From NCBI GenBank assembly GCA_963768185.1, contig CAVYGS010000001.1, positions 62,001 to 126,000 on the forward strand: 64,000 bases of DNA, read 5' to 3'. A model generated the notes under the pieces. It saw nothing but the letters and a program-made list of their open reading frames with translations. It searched no databases and was not told the DNA's origin. Below are positions 7,071 through 14,734 of this stretch, in pieces. Within the stretch, counting starts at the first letter, position 1; each line of letters starts with the position of its first letter. The translations under genes and the position numbers were made by a program. The stretch comes from Palsa-461 sp963768185. Lineage in GTDB: Bacteria; Actinomycetota; Acidimicrobiia; Acidimicrobiales; RAAP-2.

Positions 7071-8064
7071 GCCCTTCTGAGGGCGCGGCGTCGGGCCAGA
7101 GCTCGGCGAGGTCGACGACGCCCTCTTGGACCACGCGGCGCCCGAGGGTGCGGACCCGGTCCCTCTCCGGCTCGTCCAGGTAGTCGACCGGCGACTTCCC
7201 GTCGATCCGCGCCAAGAGCAGGCACCCGACCAGACGACCGAGCCCGTCGTGATCGATCTCGACGCCGGTGTGCGCGTGGTAGCCGCCGAGGAAAGCTTCG
7301 GCGCAGGCCCGGTAGCCCCGGGCCAGGTCGGGCCGATGGACCGCCTTGATGACCAGGTGGGACACCAAGAAGGCGATGTCGAAGGTGGGGTCGCCAGTGT
7401 GGGCGGTCTCCCAGTCGACGACCCAGAACCAGCCGCGGCCGAACAGGACGTTCTTGGGCGAGAAGTCGCCGTGGACGAGGCACACCCGCCGGGTGTTCAT
7501 CCGCTCCACCACGGCGTGGATCTGTGGCGCCAGGTCGGGATGGACCTCGGCGGTGCTCAGGAAGAAGGGGGAGATGCGCAGATCGAAGAAATGCGTGTGG
7601 TGCGCGAAGCGCGCCGTGAGCTCCCCGTCGGCGGCGCTCTGGGTGTGCCAATCGGCCAGCGCGATCCCGAGCCACCCGCCGATGACGGAGTCGATGGCGC
7701 CGTTGAGCAGCTCCTGCTTCCAGTTGCGGGAGTCTGGCGGGGCACACTCGAGGGTGAGCACCAGTCGCTCCTCGTCGAGGTCGAGCACCGCTGGCACGTT
7801 CGCCGGACGGATCCGGTGCGCCGCCTCGAGGGCGGCGGCCTCGATGATGACCCGGCTCGGCGACGACACCCACTTCTGGGCCACCCGCAGGCGGGGGAGG
7901 GCCCGCTTCACCACGACCCGGCGGGTGCCCGAGGCCACCACCACGACATCGGCGGAGACCCCCCCGGAGAGGACCTCCACCGTCGCCCCCTGGGTCGTCG
8001 GGATCACGCCGCGCTGGGCGAGCCGCCCGACGAGCGCGTCCAGCTCCGCCCCCGGCCCGGTCAC
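7060..8064 (-). CDS. Aminoglycoside phosphotransferase (APH)-family kinase-like protein
   Basis: Protein-kinase-fold phosphotransferase of the APH/choline kinase group. It has a GGVSADVVVV nucleotide loop, a catalytic loop LVHGDFSPKNVLF (Asp and Asn present) and a metal-binding Asp in VVDWETAHTGDP. The substrate is unknown; such proteins phosphorylate sugars, choline-like compounds or antibiotics, and resistance should not be assumed. The start is uncertain. I chose a GTG preceded at a distance by AAGGAG, because the longer frame runs across the divergent acetyltransferase start. CTG or TTG starts at 8103 or 8076 are possible. The 3' end overlaps the Ddn-like gene convergently. Confidence 0.8.
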   Translation of the reverse strand: MTGPGAELDALVGRLAQRGVIPTTQGATVEVLSGGVSADVVVVASGTRRVVVKRALPRLRVAQKWVSSPSRVIIEAAALEAAHRIRPANVPAVLDLDEERLVLTLECAPPDSRNWKQELLNGAIDSVIGGWLGIALADWHTQSAADGELTARFAHHTHFFDLRISPFFLSTAEVHPDLAPQIHAVVERMNTRRVCLVHGDFSPKNVLFGRGWFWVVDWETAHTGDPTFDIAFLVSHLVIKAVHRPDLARGYRACAEAFLGGYHAHTGVEIDHDGLGRLVGCLLLARIDGKSPVDYLDEPERDRVRTLGRRVVQEGVVDLAELWPDAAPSEGLRG

Positions 8065-8132
8065 CCACGCAGCCAACTCCTTGGCACCTGCTCGTGCAAG
8101 CAGCGCCCCGATCGCTGGGGCATCGTGAAGCG

Positions 8133-8597
8133 ATGAGTGGGTCCATTCCCGAGGACGTCGTGCGGCGGGCGCGGCGCGACGAATGCCTGAGCGTGGCCGA
8201 GCTCTGGCTCCGCTCGCGCCAGGCATCCATGCCGGCCAACCCTCCCGCGGTCCACGACGACGACGAGGTCCGGGAGCACTTCTGCACCGAGGTGCTGCCG
8301 AACCGGGAGGTCTGGGTCGTCGATCGCGAGGGCCGGGGGATCGTGGCGCTGCTCGTGCTCCACGAGGGCTGGGTCACGGACCTCCACGTCGACCCGGGGT
8401 TGACCGGACGAGGGCTCGGGTCCCGCCTCATCGAGCTGGCCAAAGCGCGCCAGCCCGAGGTTCTCGACCTGTGGACGTTCCAGAGCAACACCGGTGCTCG
8501 TCGCTTCTACGAGCGACACGGGTTCGTCATCGTCGCCATGACCGACGGCGACAACGAGGAGCGTGCGCCCGATGTCCACTACCGGTGGAGGGCGTAG
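8133..8597 (+). CDS. GNAT-family N-acetyltransferase
   Basis: About 154 residues with the GNAT core: a central beta strand (GWVTDLHVDP), the acetyl-CoA pyrophosphate loop GLTGRGLGSRLIELAK, and the C-terminal FQSNTGARRFYERHGFVIV motif. It transfers an acyl group from CoA to an unknown amine. The chosen ATG (MSGSIPEDVV) lies 69 bases from the likely start of the divergent kinase-like gene, so the two may share a promoter region. There is no clear Shine-Dalgarno, and the start may be leaderless. Confidence 0.85.
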   Translation: MSGSIPEDVVRRARRDECLSVAELWLRSRQASMPANPPAVHDDDEVREHFCTEVLPNREVWVVDREGRGIVALLVLHEGWVTDLHVDPGLTGRGLGSRLIELAKARQPEVLDLWTFQSNTGARRFYERHGFVIVAMTDGDNEERAPDVHYRWRA

Positions 8598-8717
8598 GCC
8601 TCGGCGAGTTCGAGGGGACCGCTCGCCTGGCCGGTCCCGAGCACGGAGGCGGGGCGCAGAGCGCGTACGTTGGGCGTGGGCCGGCGCGACGAGGGCGCGC
8701 CGCGAACGGAGGCAGAC

Positions 8718-9542
8718 GTGAGGCTGGCCACGATCCGATACGGCGAGGCGACCATGGCGGCGCGCGTTGACGACGACACCGTCGTGCCGATCGACGGCGT
8801 GGCCGACCTGCGCACCCTGTTGGAGGATTCCTACTGGCGCCGACGCGCCGAGTCGGCGGCCGGGCCCCCGCTCGAGCTGGCCTCGGTCGACTTCGCCCCG
8901 CTCGTCCCGGCCCCCGACAAGGTGATCTGCGTCGGGCTCAACTACCGGAACCACATCGCCGAGACCGGTCGGGAGAATCCGGCGTACCCAACGCTCTTCG
9001 CCAAGTTCCGTTCGGCGTTGATCGGGGCGCGTGACGACATCGCGCTCGCCCGAGGTGTCGAGCAGCTCGACTGGGAGGCCGAGATGGCCGTCGTGATCGG
9101 TGCACCGGGGCGCAACCTCTCCGAAGGGGACGCGACGCAGGTGATCGCGGGCTACAGCGTGCTGAACGACGGCACTGCGCGGGACTGGCAGTACCGCACG
9201 GCGCAGTGGCTGCAGGGCAAGACGTTCGAGGGCTCCACCCCGGTCGGGCCGTGGATGGTCACCTCCGACGAGTTCGACGGGCTGTCAGGAGAGATCGCCT
9301 GTGAGGTGAACGGTGAGACCATGCAGCGCTCCGACGTCAGTGACCTCGTGTTCGGGCCGGCCGCACTCGTCTCGTACATCTCGAACATCGTGACCCTCCT
9401 CCCCGGCGATCTCATTGCCACCGGGACGCCCGCCGGTATCGGTGCCGCCCGGACGCCGCCCCTGTTCCTGGCTGACGGCGATGTCGTCACCGTCCGGGTC
9501 GCCGGCGTCGGTGAGTGCTCGAACCGGGTCCGGCGTGCGTGA
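8718..9542 (+). CDS. Fumarylacetoacetate hydrolase family protein
   Basis: A 274-residue FAH-superfamily enzyme. The motifs ICVGLNYRNHIAETG, LDWEAEMAVVIG and LIATGTPAGIG carry the metal ligands and the catalytic site. Its position in a cluster with homogentisate dioxygenase and a mycothiol-type isomerase makes hydrolysis of fumarylacetoacetate to fumarate and acetoacetate likely, the last step of tyrosine catabolism. The GTG start is supported by GGAGG about 5 bases upstream, while an ATG at 8670 has no such support. The next gene starts inside its last codons (4-base overlap), indicating an operon. Confidence 0.88.
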   Translation: MRLATIRYGEATMAARVDDDTVVPIDGVADLRTLLEDSYWRRRAESAAGPPLELASVDFAPLVPAPDKVICVGLNYRNHIAETGRENPAYPTLFAKFRSALIGARDDIALARGVEQLDWEAEMAVVIGAPGRNLSEGDATQVIAGYSVLNDGTARDWQYRTAQWLQGKTFEGSTPVGPWMVTSDEFDGLSGEIACEVNGETMQRSDVSDLVFGPAALVSYISNIVTLLPGDLIATGTPAGIGAARTPPLFLADGDVVTVRVAGVGECSNRVRRA

Positions 9543-10261
9543 GCGACACGCTGCTCCAGCGACGTCTCGATTGGATGGACCGGGGGACTGAGTTCTTCAC
9601 GGCCCAGCTGGCTCAGCTCTCCGACGAGCAGCTGGCGAGTCCGTCGCTCCTTGCCGGCTGGACCCGATTGCATGTCGTCAGCCACATAGCTCGCAACGCG
9701 CGCGCGCTCATGAACCTGCTCCGCTGGGCCGAGACCGGCGTCGAGTCGCCGATGTACCCGAGCCCGGAGGCCCGGGCGGCCGACATCGAGGTTGGGTCGA
9801 AGCTCCCGGCGGACGAGGTCCGGGCCGACGCGCTCGAGACAGAGAGGCGGCTCCGTGACGCGATCTCCGCCCTTCCCGGTCGCGCGTGGGATGCCCAGAT
9901 CCGCACGGCACTCGGCCTTGTGGCACCGGCCACCGACATCCCCTGGATGCGGGTGCGCGAGGTGTGGATCCATGCCGTCGACCTCCGTTCGGGTGCCACC
10001 TTCGACGACATCGACGGAGCCGTCGCCTCGGCGCTCGTGGCCGAGGCAATTTCCCGGGTTGCAGGCCGCGAGGACTGCGCATCGGTCGTGCTCGTGGCGA
10101 CCGGCGCCGCGGCTGCGACGTATGTCATGGGGCGGCCGTCGGATGACCCGGTCACGGTGACGGGCACCATCCAGGGACTCGCCGGGTGGCTGCTCGGCCG
10201 GACGGCGGGGGCGGGCCTCGAGAGCCCGGCACCGCTCCCGGAACCGCCTCCCTGGTTCTGA
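9539..10261 (+). CDS. Mycothiol-dependent maleylpyruvate isomerase family protein
   Basis: About 240 residues of the mycothiol-dependent isomerase/DinB-like four-helix metalloenzyme family. It has an N-terminal helix with HVVSHIARNARAL and a second conserved segment MRVREVWIHAVDL providing metal-ligand His residues, then the C-terminal sterol-carrier-like domain ending TGTIQGLAGWLLGR. Between FAH and homogentisate dioxygenase its likely job is cis-trans isomerisation of maleylacetoacetate, replacing the glutathione-dependent enzyme of other bacteria. Mycothiol supply is supported by mshC further on. The GTG start overlaps the FAH stop. Confidence 0.82.
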   Translation: MSDTLLQRRLDWMDRGTEFFTAQLAQLSDEQLASPSLLAGWTRLHVVSHIARNARALMNLLRWAETGVESPMYPSPEARAADIEVGSKLPADEVRADALETERRLRDAISALPGRAWDAQIRTALGLVAPATDIPWMRVREVWIHAVDLRSGATFDDIDGAVASALVAEAISRVAGREDCASVVLVATGAAAATYVMGRPSDDPVTVTGTIQGLAGWLLGRTAGAGLESPAPLPEPPPWF

Positions 10262-10340
10262 GCAGGCCGAAGGGACGCCCCCGCCAATCGCACCTCTGTC
10301 CGTGGCGATTGCGCCGGTCTCGCGGGAGAGTGGTAGCGAG

Positions 10341-11282
10341 ATGACCTCAGCTCCGCACGACCACGACACCCTGGCAGCTCCGCGCGTCGAGGAGCTGAGC
10401 GACGGCATCTTCGCCTACATCCAGCCCGACGGCAGCTGGTGCATCAACAACACGGGCTTCCTGGTCGGCTCCGACGCCGTGGTGAGCGTCGACGCCGCGT
10501 CGACAGAGCGGCGCACTCGCGCCTACCTCGAGGCGATCGCGTCGGTCACCGACGCCCCGGTCCGCACGCTCGTCAACACCCACTCGCACCTCGACCACAC
10601 CAACGGCAACTGCCTCTTCGGACCGGGGGTAACCATCGTCGGCCACGAGGCCTGCCGGGCCGACATCTTGGCGGCGCCCGTGGTGAGCAGCGGGCGGGGG
10701 CCGTTCCCGGGGGTGGAGTGGGGTGCCATCGAGAAGGCTCCACCCACGCTCACCTTCACCGATGCGGTGACCCTGTGGGTCGACGACCTGCGCTGCGAGC
10801 TGCGCTACGTGGGCACGCCCGCTCATACGACCAACGACGTGCTTGTTTGGCTCCCCGAGCGCAGGGTCCTCTTCGCCGGTGATCTCATCTTCAACGGCGG
10901 CACGCCCTTCAACGTCGCCGGCTCGATCTCGGGTGCGAAGCAGGTGCTCGGCGACATCCGCGCCCTCGAGCCGGCGGTCATCGTGCCCGGTCACGGCGAC
11001 GTGTGCGACACCTCGGTGATCGACTCGATCCTGGCCTACCTCGAGTTCGTCACCGAGACGGCGGTGCAGGGCCAGGCGGCCGGCCTCACCCCGCTCGAGG
11101 CCGCGCTCGAGGCCGACCTCGGTGAGTTCGCCGGGCTGCTCGACCCCGAACGGATCGTCGGCAATCTGCACCGGGCGTATGCCGAGCTGGACGGGGCGGT
11201 GCCCGGTGCCCCTATCGGTGCCGAAGCGCTCGCCGACATGGTCCGCTACAACGGAGGGCAGCCCCTGCGCTGCCTCGCCTGA
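10341..11282 (+). CDS. Metallo-beta-lactamase fold hydrolase
   Basis: About 313 residues. The zinc-binding signature THSHLDHTNGN is followed by further His/Asp ligands in VGTPAHTTNDV, LFAGDLIFNGG and VPGHGDVCD. It is probably a hydrolase acting on a thioester or lactone in or near the homogentisate pathway; the true substrate is unknown. The ATG beginning MTSAPHDHD has GGGAGAG about 9 bases upstream, preferred over the GTG at 10302. It is on the same strand as the upstream isomerase and downstream dioxygenase, so probably one transcript. Confidence 0.85.
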   Translation: MTSAPHDHDTLAAPRVEELSDGIFAYIQPDGSWCINNTGFLVGSDAVVSVDAASTERRTRAYLEAIASVTDAPVRTLVNTHSHLDHTNGNCLFGPGVTIVGHEACRADILAAPVVSSGRGPFPGVEWGAIEKAPPTLTFTDAVTLWVDDLRCELRYVGTPAHTTNDVLVWLPERRVLFAGDLIFNGGTPFNVAGSISGAKQVLGDIRALEPAVIVPGHGDVCDTSVIDSILAYLEFVTETAVQGQAAGLTPLEAALEADLGEFAGLLDPERIVGNLHRAYAELDGAVPGAPIGAEALADMVRYNGGQPLRCLA

Positions 11283-11291
11283 TCTGAACCG

Positions 11292-11342
11292 ATGCGACCG
11301 TACGCCGACCTGACCGCCCTCCTCGACACGGGGACCGGCTGA
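11292..11342 (+). CDS. Putative 16-residue leader peptide coupled to hmgA
   Basis: A short frame, MRPYADLTALLDTGTG, ends in a TGA that shares its last base with the ATG of the dioxygenase gene (TGATG). It could couple translation, or it may be chance. No regulatory amino-acid run is present except a single Tyr. Confidence 0.3.
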   Translation: MRPYADLTALLDTGTG

Positions 11343-12511
11343 TGCCCTTCTATCGCGCCGCGGGGAGCTTGCCCAAGAAGCGGCACACCAAGGCCGAGCG
11401 CCCCGGCGGCGGGCTGTACGCCGAGGAGCTCATGAGCGCCCACGGGTTCTCGGGGATGACGAGCCTGCTCTACCACCGCGGCCTGCCCACGGCGATCGTC
11501 GAGGCCGACGTGTTCATGGGGCCGAGCGACGAGGCCGAGGCGAACCACCCGCTCCTGCCCCGGCACTTCCGCACCGGGCTTCTCGCTGAGGGTGGCGACC
11601 TCGTGACGGGTCGCCAGCTCCTCATGGCGAACCGCGACGTGCGCATTGGGTTCGCCCGTGCGAGCGGGGCATCGTCGTTGTATCGCAACGCGCTGGCCGA
11701 CGAGTGCGTGTTCATCCAGCACGGCGAGGCCGTCTTGCAGAGCGTCTTCGGCCAGCTCGCTGCGGGCACCGGCGACTACGTCGTGATCCCGAAGTCGACG
11801 ACGCACCGCTGGGTGCCCAACGGTGAGGTCCGCGCACTGGTGATCGAGCTCGCCGGGCACGTCGACATCCCGCGGCGCTACCGCTCGCCCGAGGGACAGC
11901 TCCTCGAAAGCGCCCCGTACTCCGAGCGCGACCTGCGCGGCCCCTCGCTGACCGACCCGATCGAGGGGGAGGAGGTCGAGGTGCTCGTCCACCACGGTGC
12001 CGGGATGTGGACCCGGTACCTCTACGCGACCCATCCCTTCGACGTCGTCGGCTGGGACGGCTGGATCTACCCGTTCGCGTTCAACATCGCCGACTTCGAG
12101 CCAAGGGTGGGGCGGGTGCACTTGCCGCCACCGGTCCACCAGACCTTCGAGGCGCCCGGCGCGGTCATCTGCTCGTTCTGCCCGCGCCCCTATGACTTCG
12201 ACAAGGACGCCATCGCCGTCCCGTACAACCACGCCAACGTGGACAGCGACGAGGTGCTCTTCTACGTTTCCGGCGATTTCATGTCACGGAAAGGCTCGGG
12301 CATCGAGAGCGGCTCGATCACGCTCCACCCGGCCGGGTTCATCCACGGCCCGCAGCCGGGCTCGGTCGAGGCCGCCCTTGGGAAGCCGGGCACCGACGAG
12401 ACCGCGGTCATGGTCGATACCTTTGACCGCCTGGCGATCGGGGCAGCGGCGAGCGCCTGCGAAGAACCCTCGTACTTCGCAAGCTGGGTGGGCCGGACCG
12501 AAATCCCCTGA
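11342..12511 (+). CDS. hmgA: Homogentisate 1,2-dioxygenase
   Basis: A 389-residue bicupin iron enzyme that opens the ring of homogentisate to give maleylacetoacetate. Features typical of the family are GRQLLMANRDVRIGFAR, the C-terminal iron-site region (HLPPPVHQTFEA, PYNHANVDSDEVLFY) and HPAGFIHGPQPGS, which carries the last His ligand. The length is slightly below the ~430 residues of the eukaryotic enzyme and normal for bacterial homologues. It is the entry enzyme of the cluster, with the isomerase and FAH encoded upstream. The ATG overlaps the preceding small frame. It could be a close relative acting on another dihydroxyphenylacetate, but homogentisate is favoured by context. Confidence 0.85.
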   Translation: MPFYRAAGSLPKKRHTKAERPGGGLYAEELMSAHGFSGMTSLLYHRGLPTAIVEADVFMGPSDEAEANHPLLPRHFRTGLLAEGGDLVTGRQLLMANRDVRIGFARASGASSLYRNALADECVFIQHGEAVLQSVFGQLAAGTGDYVVIPKSTTHRWVPNGEVRALVIELAGHVDIPRRYRSPEGQLLESAPYSERDLRGPSLTDPIEGEEVEVLVHHGAGMWTRYLYATHPFDVVGWDGWIYPFAFNIADFEPRVGRVHLPPPVHQTFEAPGAVICSFCPRPYDFDKDAIAVPYNHANVDSDEVLFYVSGDFMSRKGSGIESGSITLHPAGFIHGPQPGSVEAALGKPGTDETAVMVDTFDRLAIGAAASACEEPSYFASWVGRTEIP

Positions 12512-12534
12512 GCGCTTCGCCCCGGACCGACGCG

Positions 12535-13263
12535 CTAGGCCGGCTTCTCCCAGACCGACACGTGCGTGCGGCTCTCACTTGTGAACGGCTCGCGTTTCCA
12601 ACCTCCCCAGCGCTCACTCAACGACAGGCCTGCGATGCGCGCCATGAGGTCGAGCTCGGCGGGCCACGCGTAGCGGAACGGGGCGCTGAAGAACTCGAAC
12701 TGCCCGTCGCGTACCCAGTAGTGGTTCGAGGTGAGCGACTGGGTCGCGACGTCGATCTCGTCGAAGCCGAGATGTTCGGGCGTGACCTCGAATGCGTGCA
12801 CGGTCTCGCCCGGCGGAAGGCGGCGGAGTTCGGGTATCCAAAGCTCGACGACGAAGCAACCGCCCGGGAGGAGGTGTCTCGCCGCGTTCACGAAGCACTC
12901 GACCTGCGCGTCCTGCGACGTGAGGTTCGAGATGCTGTTGGCGACCACGTAGACGAGGGTGAAGCGCTCGTCGAGCCGCGTTGTCGTCATATCGCCGACC
13001 ACGACGGGGAGCTCGATCCCGCCCGGCGCCCGCCTGAGCTCGTCCACCATCGATTGGGACAGGTCGATGCCTTGGACCGGCAACCCGCGACGTCTGAGAG
13101 GCAGCGCGATGCGCCCTGTGCCGATGGCGAGCTCGAGCACGGGTCCGGGCCCGGCTAATCCCGCCAGGAAGTCCACCATCGGATCGACGACTTGCGGCGC
13201 GTGGATCTTCGGCCAGCGGCGCTCGTACTCGTCGGCGAGTCGTTCGAAGTGGTCCTCGGGCAT
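12535..13263 (-). CDS. Class I SAM-dependent methyltransferase
   Basis: A 242-residue methyltransferase with the SAM-binding loop VLELAIGTGRIALPL (motif I), the acidic residue at the end of strand 2 (VQGIDLSQSM) and VVGDMTTTRL. The substrate is unknown. On the minus strand CACAAT lies 6 bases before the ATG, consistent with a leaderless start. The upstream side is bounded directly by the ISL3-like element, so any natural upstream regulation beyond about 20 bases has been replaced. It converges with the homogentisate dioxygenase gene. Confidence 0.85.
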   Translation of the reverse strand: MPEDHFERLADEYERRWPKIHAPQVVDPMVDFLAGLAGPGPVLELAIGTGRIALPLRRRGLPVQGIDLSQSMVDELRRAPGGIELPVVVGDMTTTRLDERFTLVYVVANSISNLTSQDAQVECFVNAARHLLPGGCFVVELWIPELRRLPPGETVHAFEVTPEHLGFDEIDVATQSLTSNHYWVRDGQFEFFSAPFRYAWPAELDLMARIAGLSLSERWGGWKREPFTSESRTHVSVWEKPA

Positions 13264-13286
13264 GTGTGAATTGTGTCCGATGACCA

Positions 13287-14734
13287 GGCCGGTTATCCGG
13301 CGCTACGCGTTTGACTGGGGAGACCGGGTTCTGATCCTTGGTGGTCGGGGTCGTTGAGGCCAGGTGACACCACCGGCGTGGAGCAGCACCCGTAACCGGT
13401 AGTGCTTGAAGCACTTGAAGCCCCGACCGGCCCGCTTGACCTTCTTCACGCACAGGTTGAGCCCTTCGGTCGGGCCGTTGGACGCCCCGGTGCGGTGATG
13501 GTTCAAGATCTCGGTGCGCCAACGAGCGAGCGTGTCACCCAAGGATCGGACCTCGTCCACCTCGTCGGCTTTGCACCCGGCGATGGCCTTGTCCAAGAGC
13601 GTGGTGGCGTCGGTCAGATTGTCGGTGAGATAGACGTCACGCACCGACTCCTTGGCCAACCAGGCTCCCAGGAGCTCGTCGTGGGGATCACCCAGACGCA
13701 GGCCCAAGAGCACCCGGTCGTGCCCGCGTTCGTCGAGCCGCTCCATGCCGGACAACAGCAGCTTGCGAATGCGGAACAGCGGGTCGTCCTTCCTCCCTCG
13801 ATGCCCCAAGGTCTCGTTCTGGACCCGACGGCGGACCTGATCGACACAGCGGTTCCCGACTCGGACCACATGAAAGGGATCGGCCACTCGAATGGCGTGA
13901 TCGAGGTGCGGGGAGATCCCGGCCCGGTAGCTCTCGGCCAGGTCGGTGGCCACCACCCGCACACCGAGAAGCCATCCCGGGTCCTGCGCTGCACACCATC
14001 GACGCAGGTCAACCGCGGCATTCCCCTCCACCATGTCGATCAGTCGCCGGCGGTCGAGGTCCACCATGCCGGTCGCATAGATGGTGGCGTGTTCCCGGTT
14101 GGCCGAGAGGAACGAGGTCTCGTCGATCCCCATGGCCCGCACCGGGCCCACCCGAGCCGGATCGTCGACGAGCGGCGTGCCGTGGACGGTGACCGCGTCC
14201 ATCACGGTCCACCAGCAGACGCCCAACTCTCGGGCGACAACCGCGACCGGCAGGGCCAGCTCGCCCACCTGGCGGGTGGCCTCCATCCCCGCTCGCCGCG
14301 TCAGCACCGCTCGGGGCGGAACCGATGAAACGCTCTCGGTCCAGGTCTTGGCGTCACAGTCGACGTCAACACAGCGCCACCGCCGCTTCATCCAGACCAA
14401 CCGTGCTGGGCGTCCGAAACAGGGCAGGTCCCGGATGTCGACACGGACCCGGTCTTGAGCTTCGGCGCGCACTCCACAGGTCGCACAGCCGGTGACATCA
14501 GTGGTGGTCTCAACCGTGATCACCACTTCGGAGGGGAACTCCCGCACGCCCAGCACCCGGAAGCCATCCAGTCCCAACAGTGCTTCGGCCAGCCCGGTAG
14601 CGTCGTCCATCGTCAGGGGTCTCCTTCGTCGCCGTGGTGGAACACAGCAACGATGGCGGGACCCCTGACCGCGCTGGTGGATCTCTCCCTAGGTCATGCT
14701 CCCCAGTTCAACGCGAGGAGCCGGTTATCCGAGC
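13287..14734 (-). mobile_element. ISL3-family insertion sequence (first copy)
   Basis: A 1.45-kb element with imperfect 36-bp terminal inverted repeats. The low end (13287-13322) begins GGCCGGTTATCCGGC, and the reverse complement of the high end (14699-14734) begins GCTCGGATAACCGGC. Both continue to CGCGTT..ACTGGGGAG. One transposase gene fills it. I see no convincing 8-bp target duplication. Its left-hand repeat supplies the stop codon of cobB. Confidence 0.85.
13303..14610 (-). CDS. ISL3-family transposase
   Basis: A 435-residue transposase. The N-terminal zinc-ribbon region has paired Cys (CATCGVRAEAQDR and the later WRCVDVDCDAKTW), then a DDE catalytic domain with AMGIDETSF, VVATDLAESYRAGI and the C-terminal Glu in NGPTEGLNLCVKKVKRAGRGF. 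The frame is intact, so the element may be active. The reading frame ends inside the low terminal repeat. It is a different subgroup from the second transposase in the window. Confidence 0.92.
   Translation of the reverse strand: MDDATGLAEALLGLDGFRVLGVREFPSEVVITVETTTDVTGCATCGVRAEAQDRVRVDIRDLPCFGRPARLVWMKRRWRCVDVDCDAKTWTESVSSVPPRAVLTRRAGMEATRQVGELALPVAVVARELGVCWWTVMDAVTVHGTPLVDDPARVGPVRAMGIDETSFLSANREHATIYATGMVDLDRRRLIDMVEGNAAVDLRRWCAAQDPGWLLGVRVVATDLAESYRAGISPHLDHAIRVADPFHVVRVGNRCVDQVRRRVQNETLGHRGRKDDPLFRIRKLLLSGMERLDERGHDRVLLGLRLGDPHDELLGAWLAKESVRDVYLTDNLTDATTLLDKAIAGCKADEVDEVRSLGDTLARWRTEILNHHRTGASNGPTEGLNLCVKKVKRAGRGFKCFKHYRLRVLLHAGGVTWPQRPRPPRIRTRSPQSNA

Noticed and set aside
7060..8064. 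Antibiotic resistance gene (aminoglycoside phosphotransferase)
   Set aside because: Only the broad kinase-fold family is supported; no motif identifies an aminoglycoside substrate.
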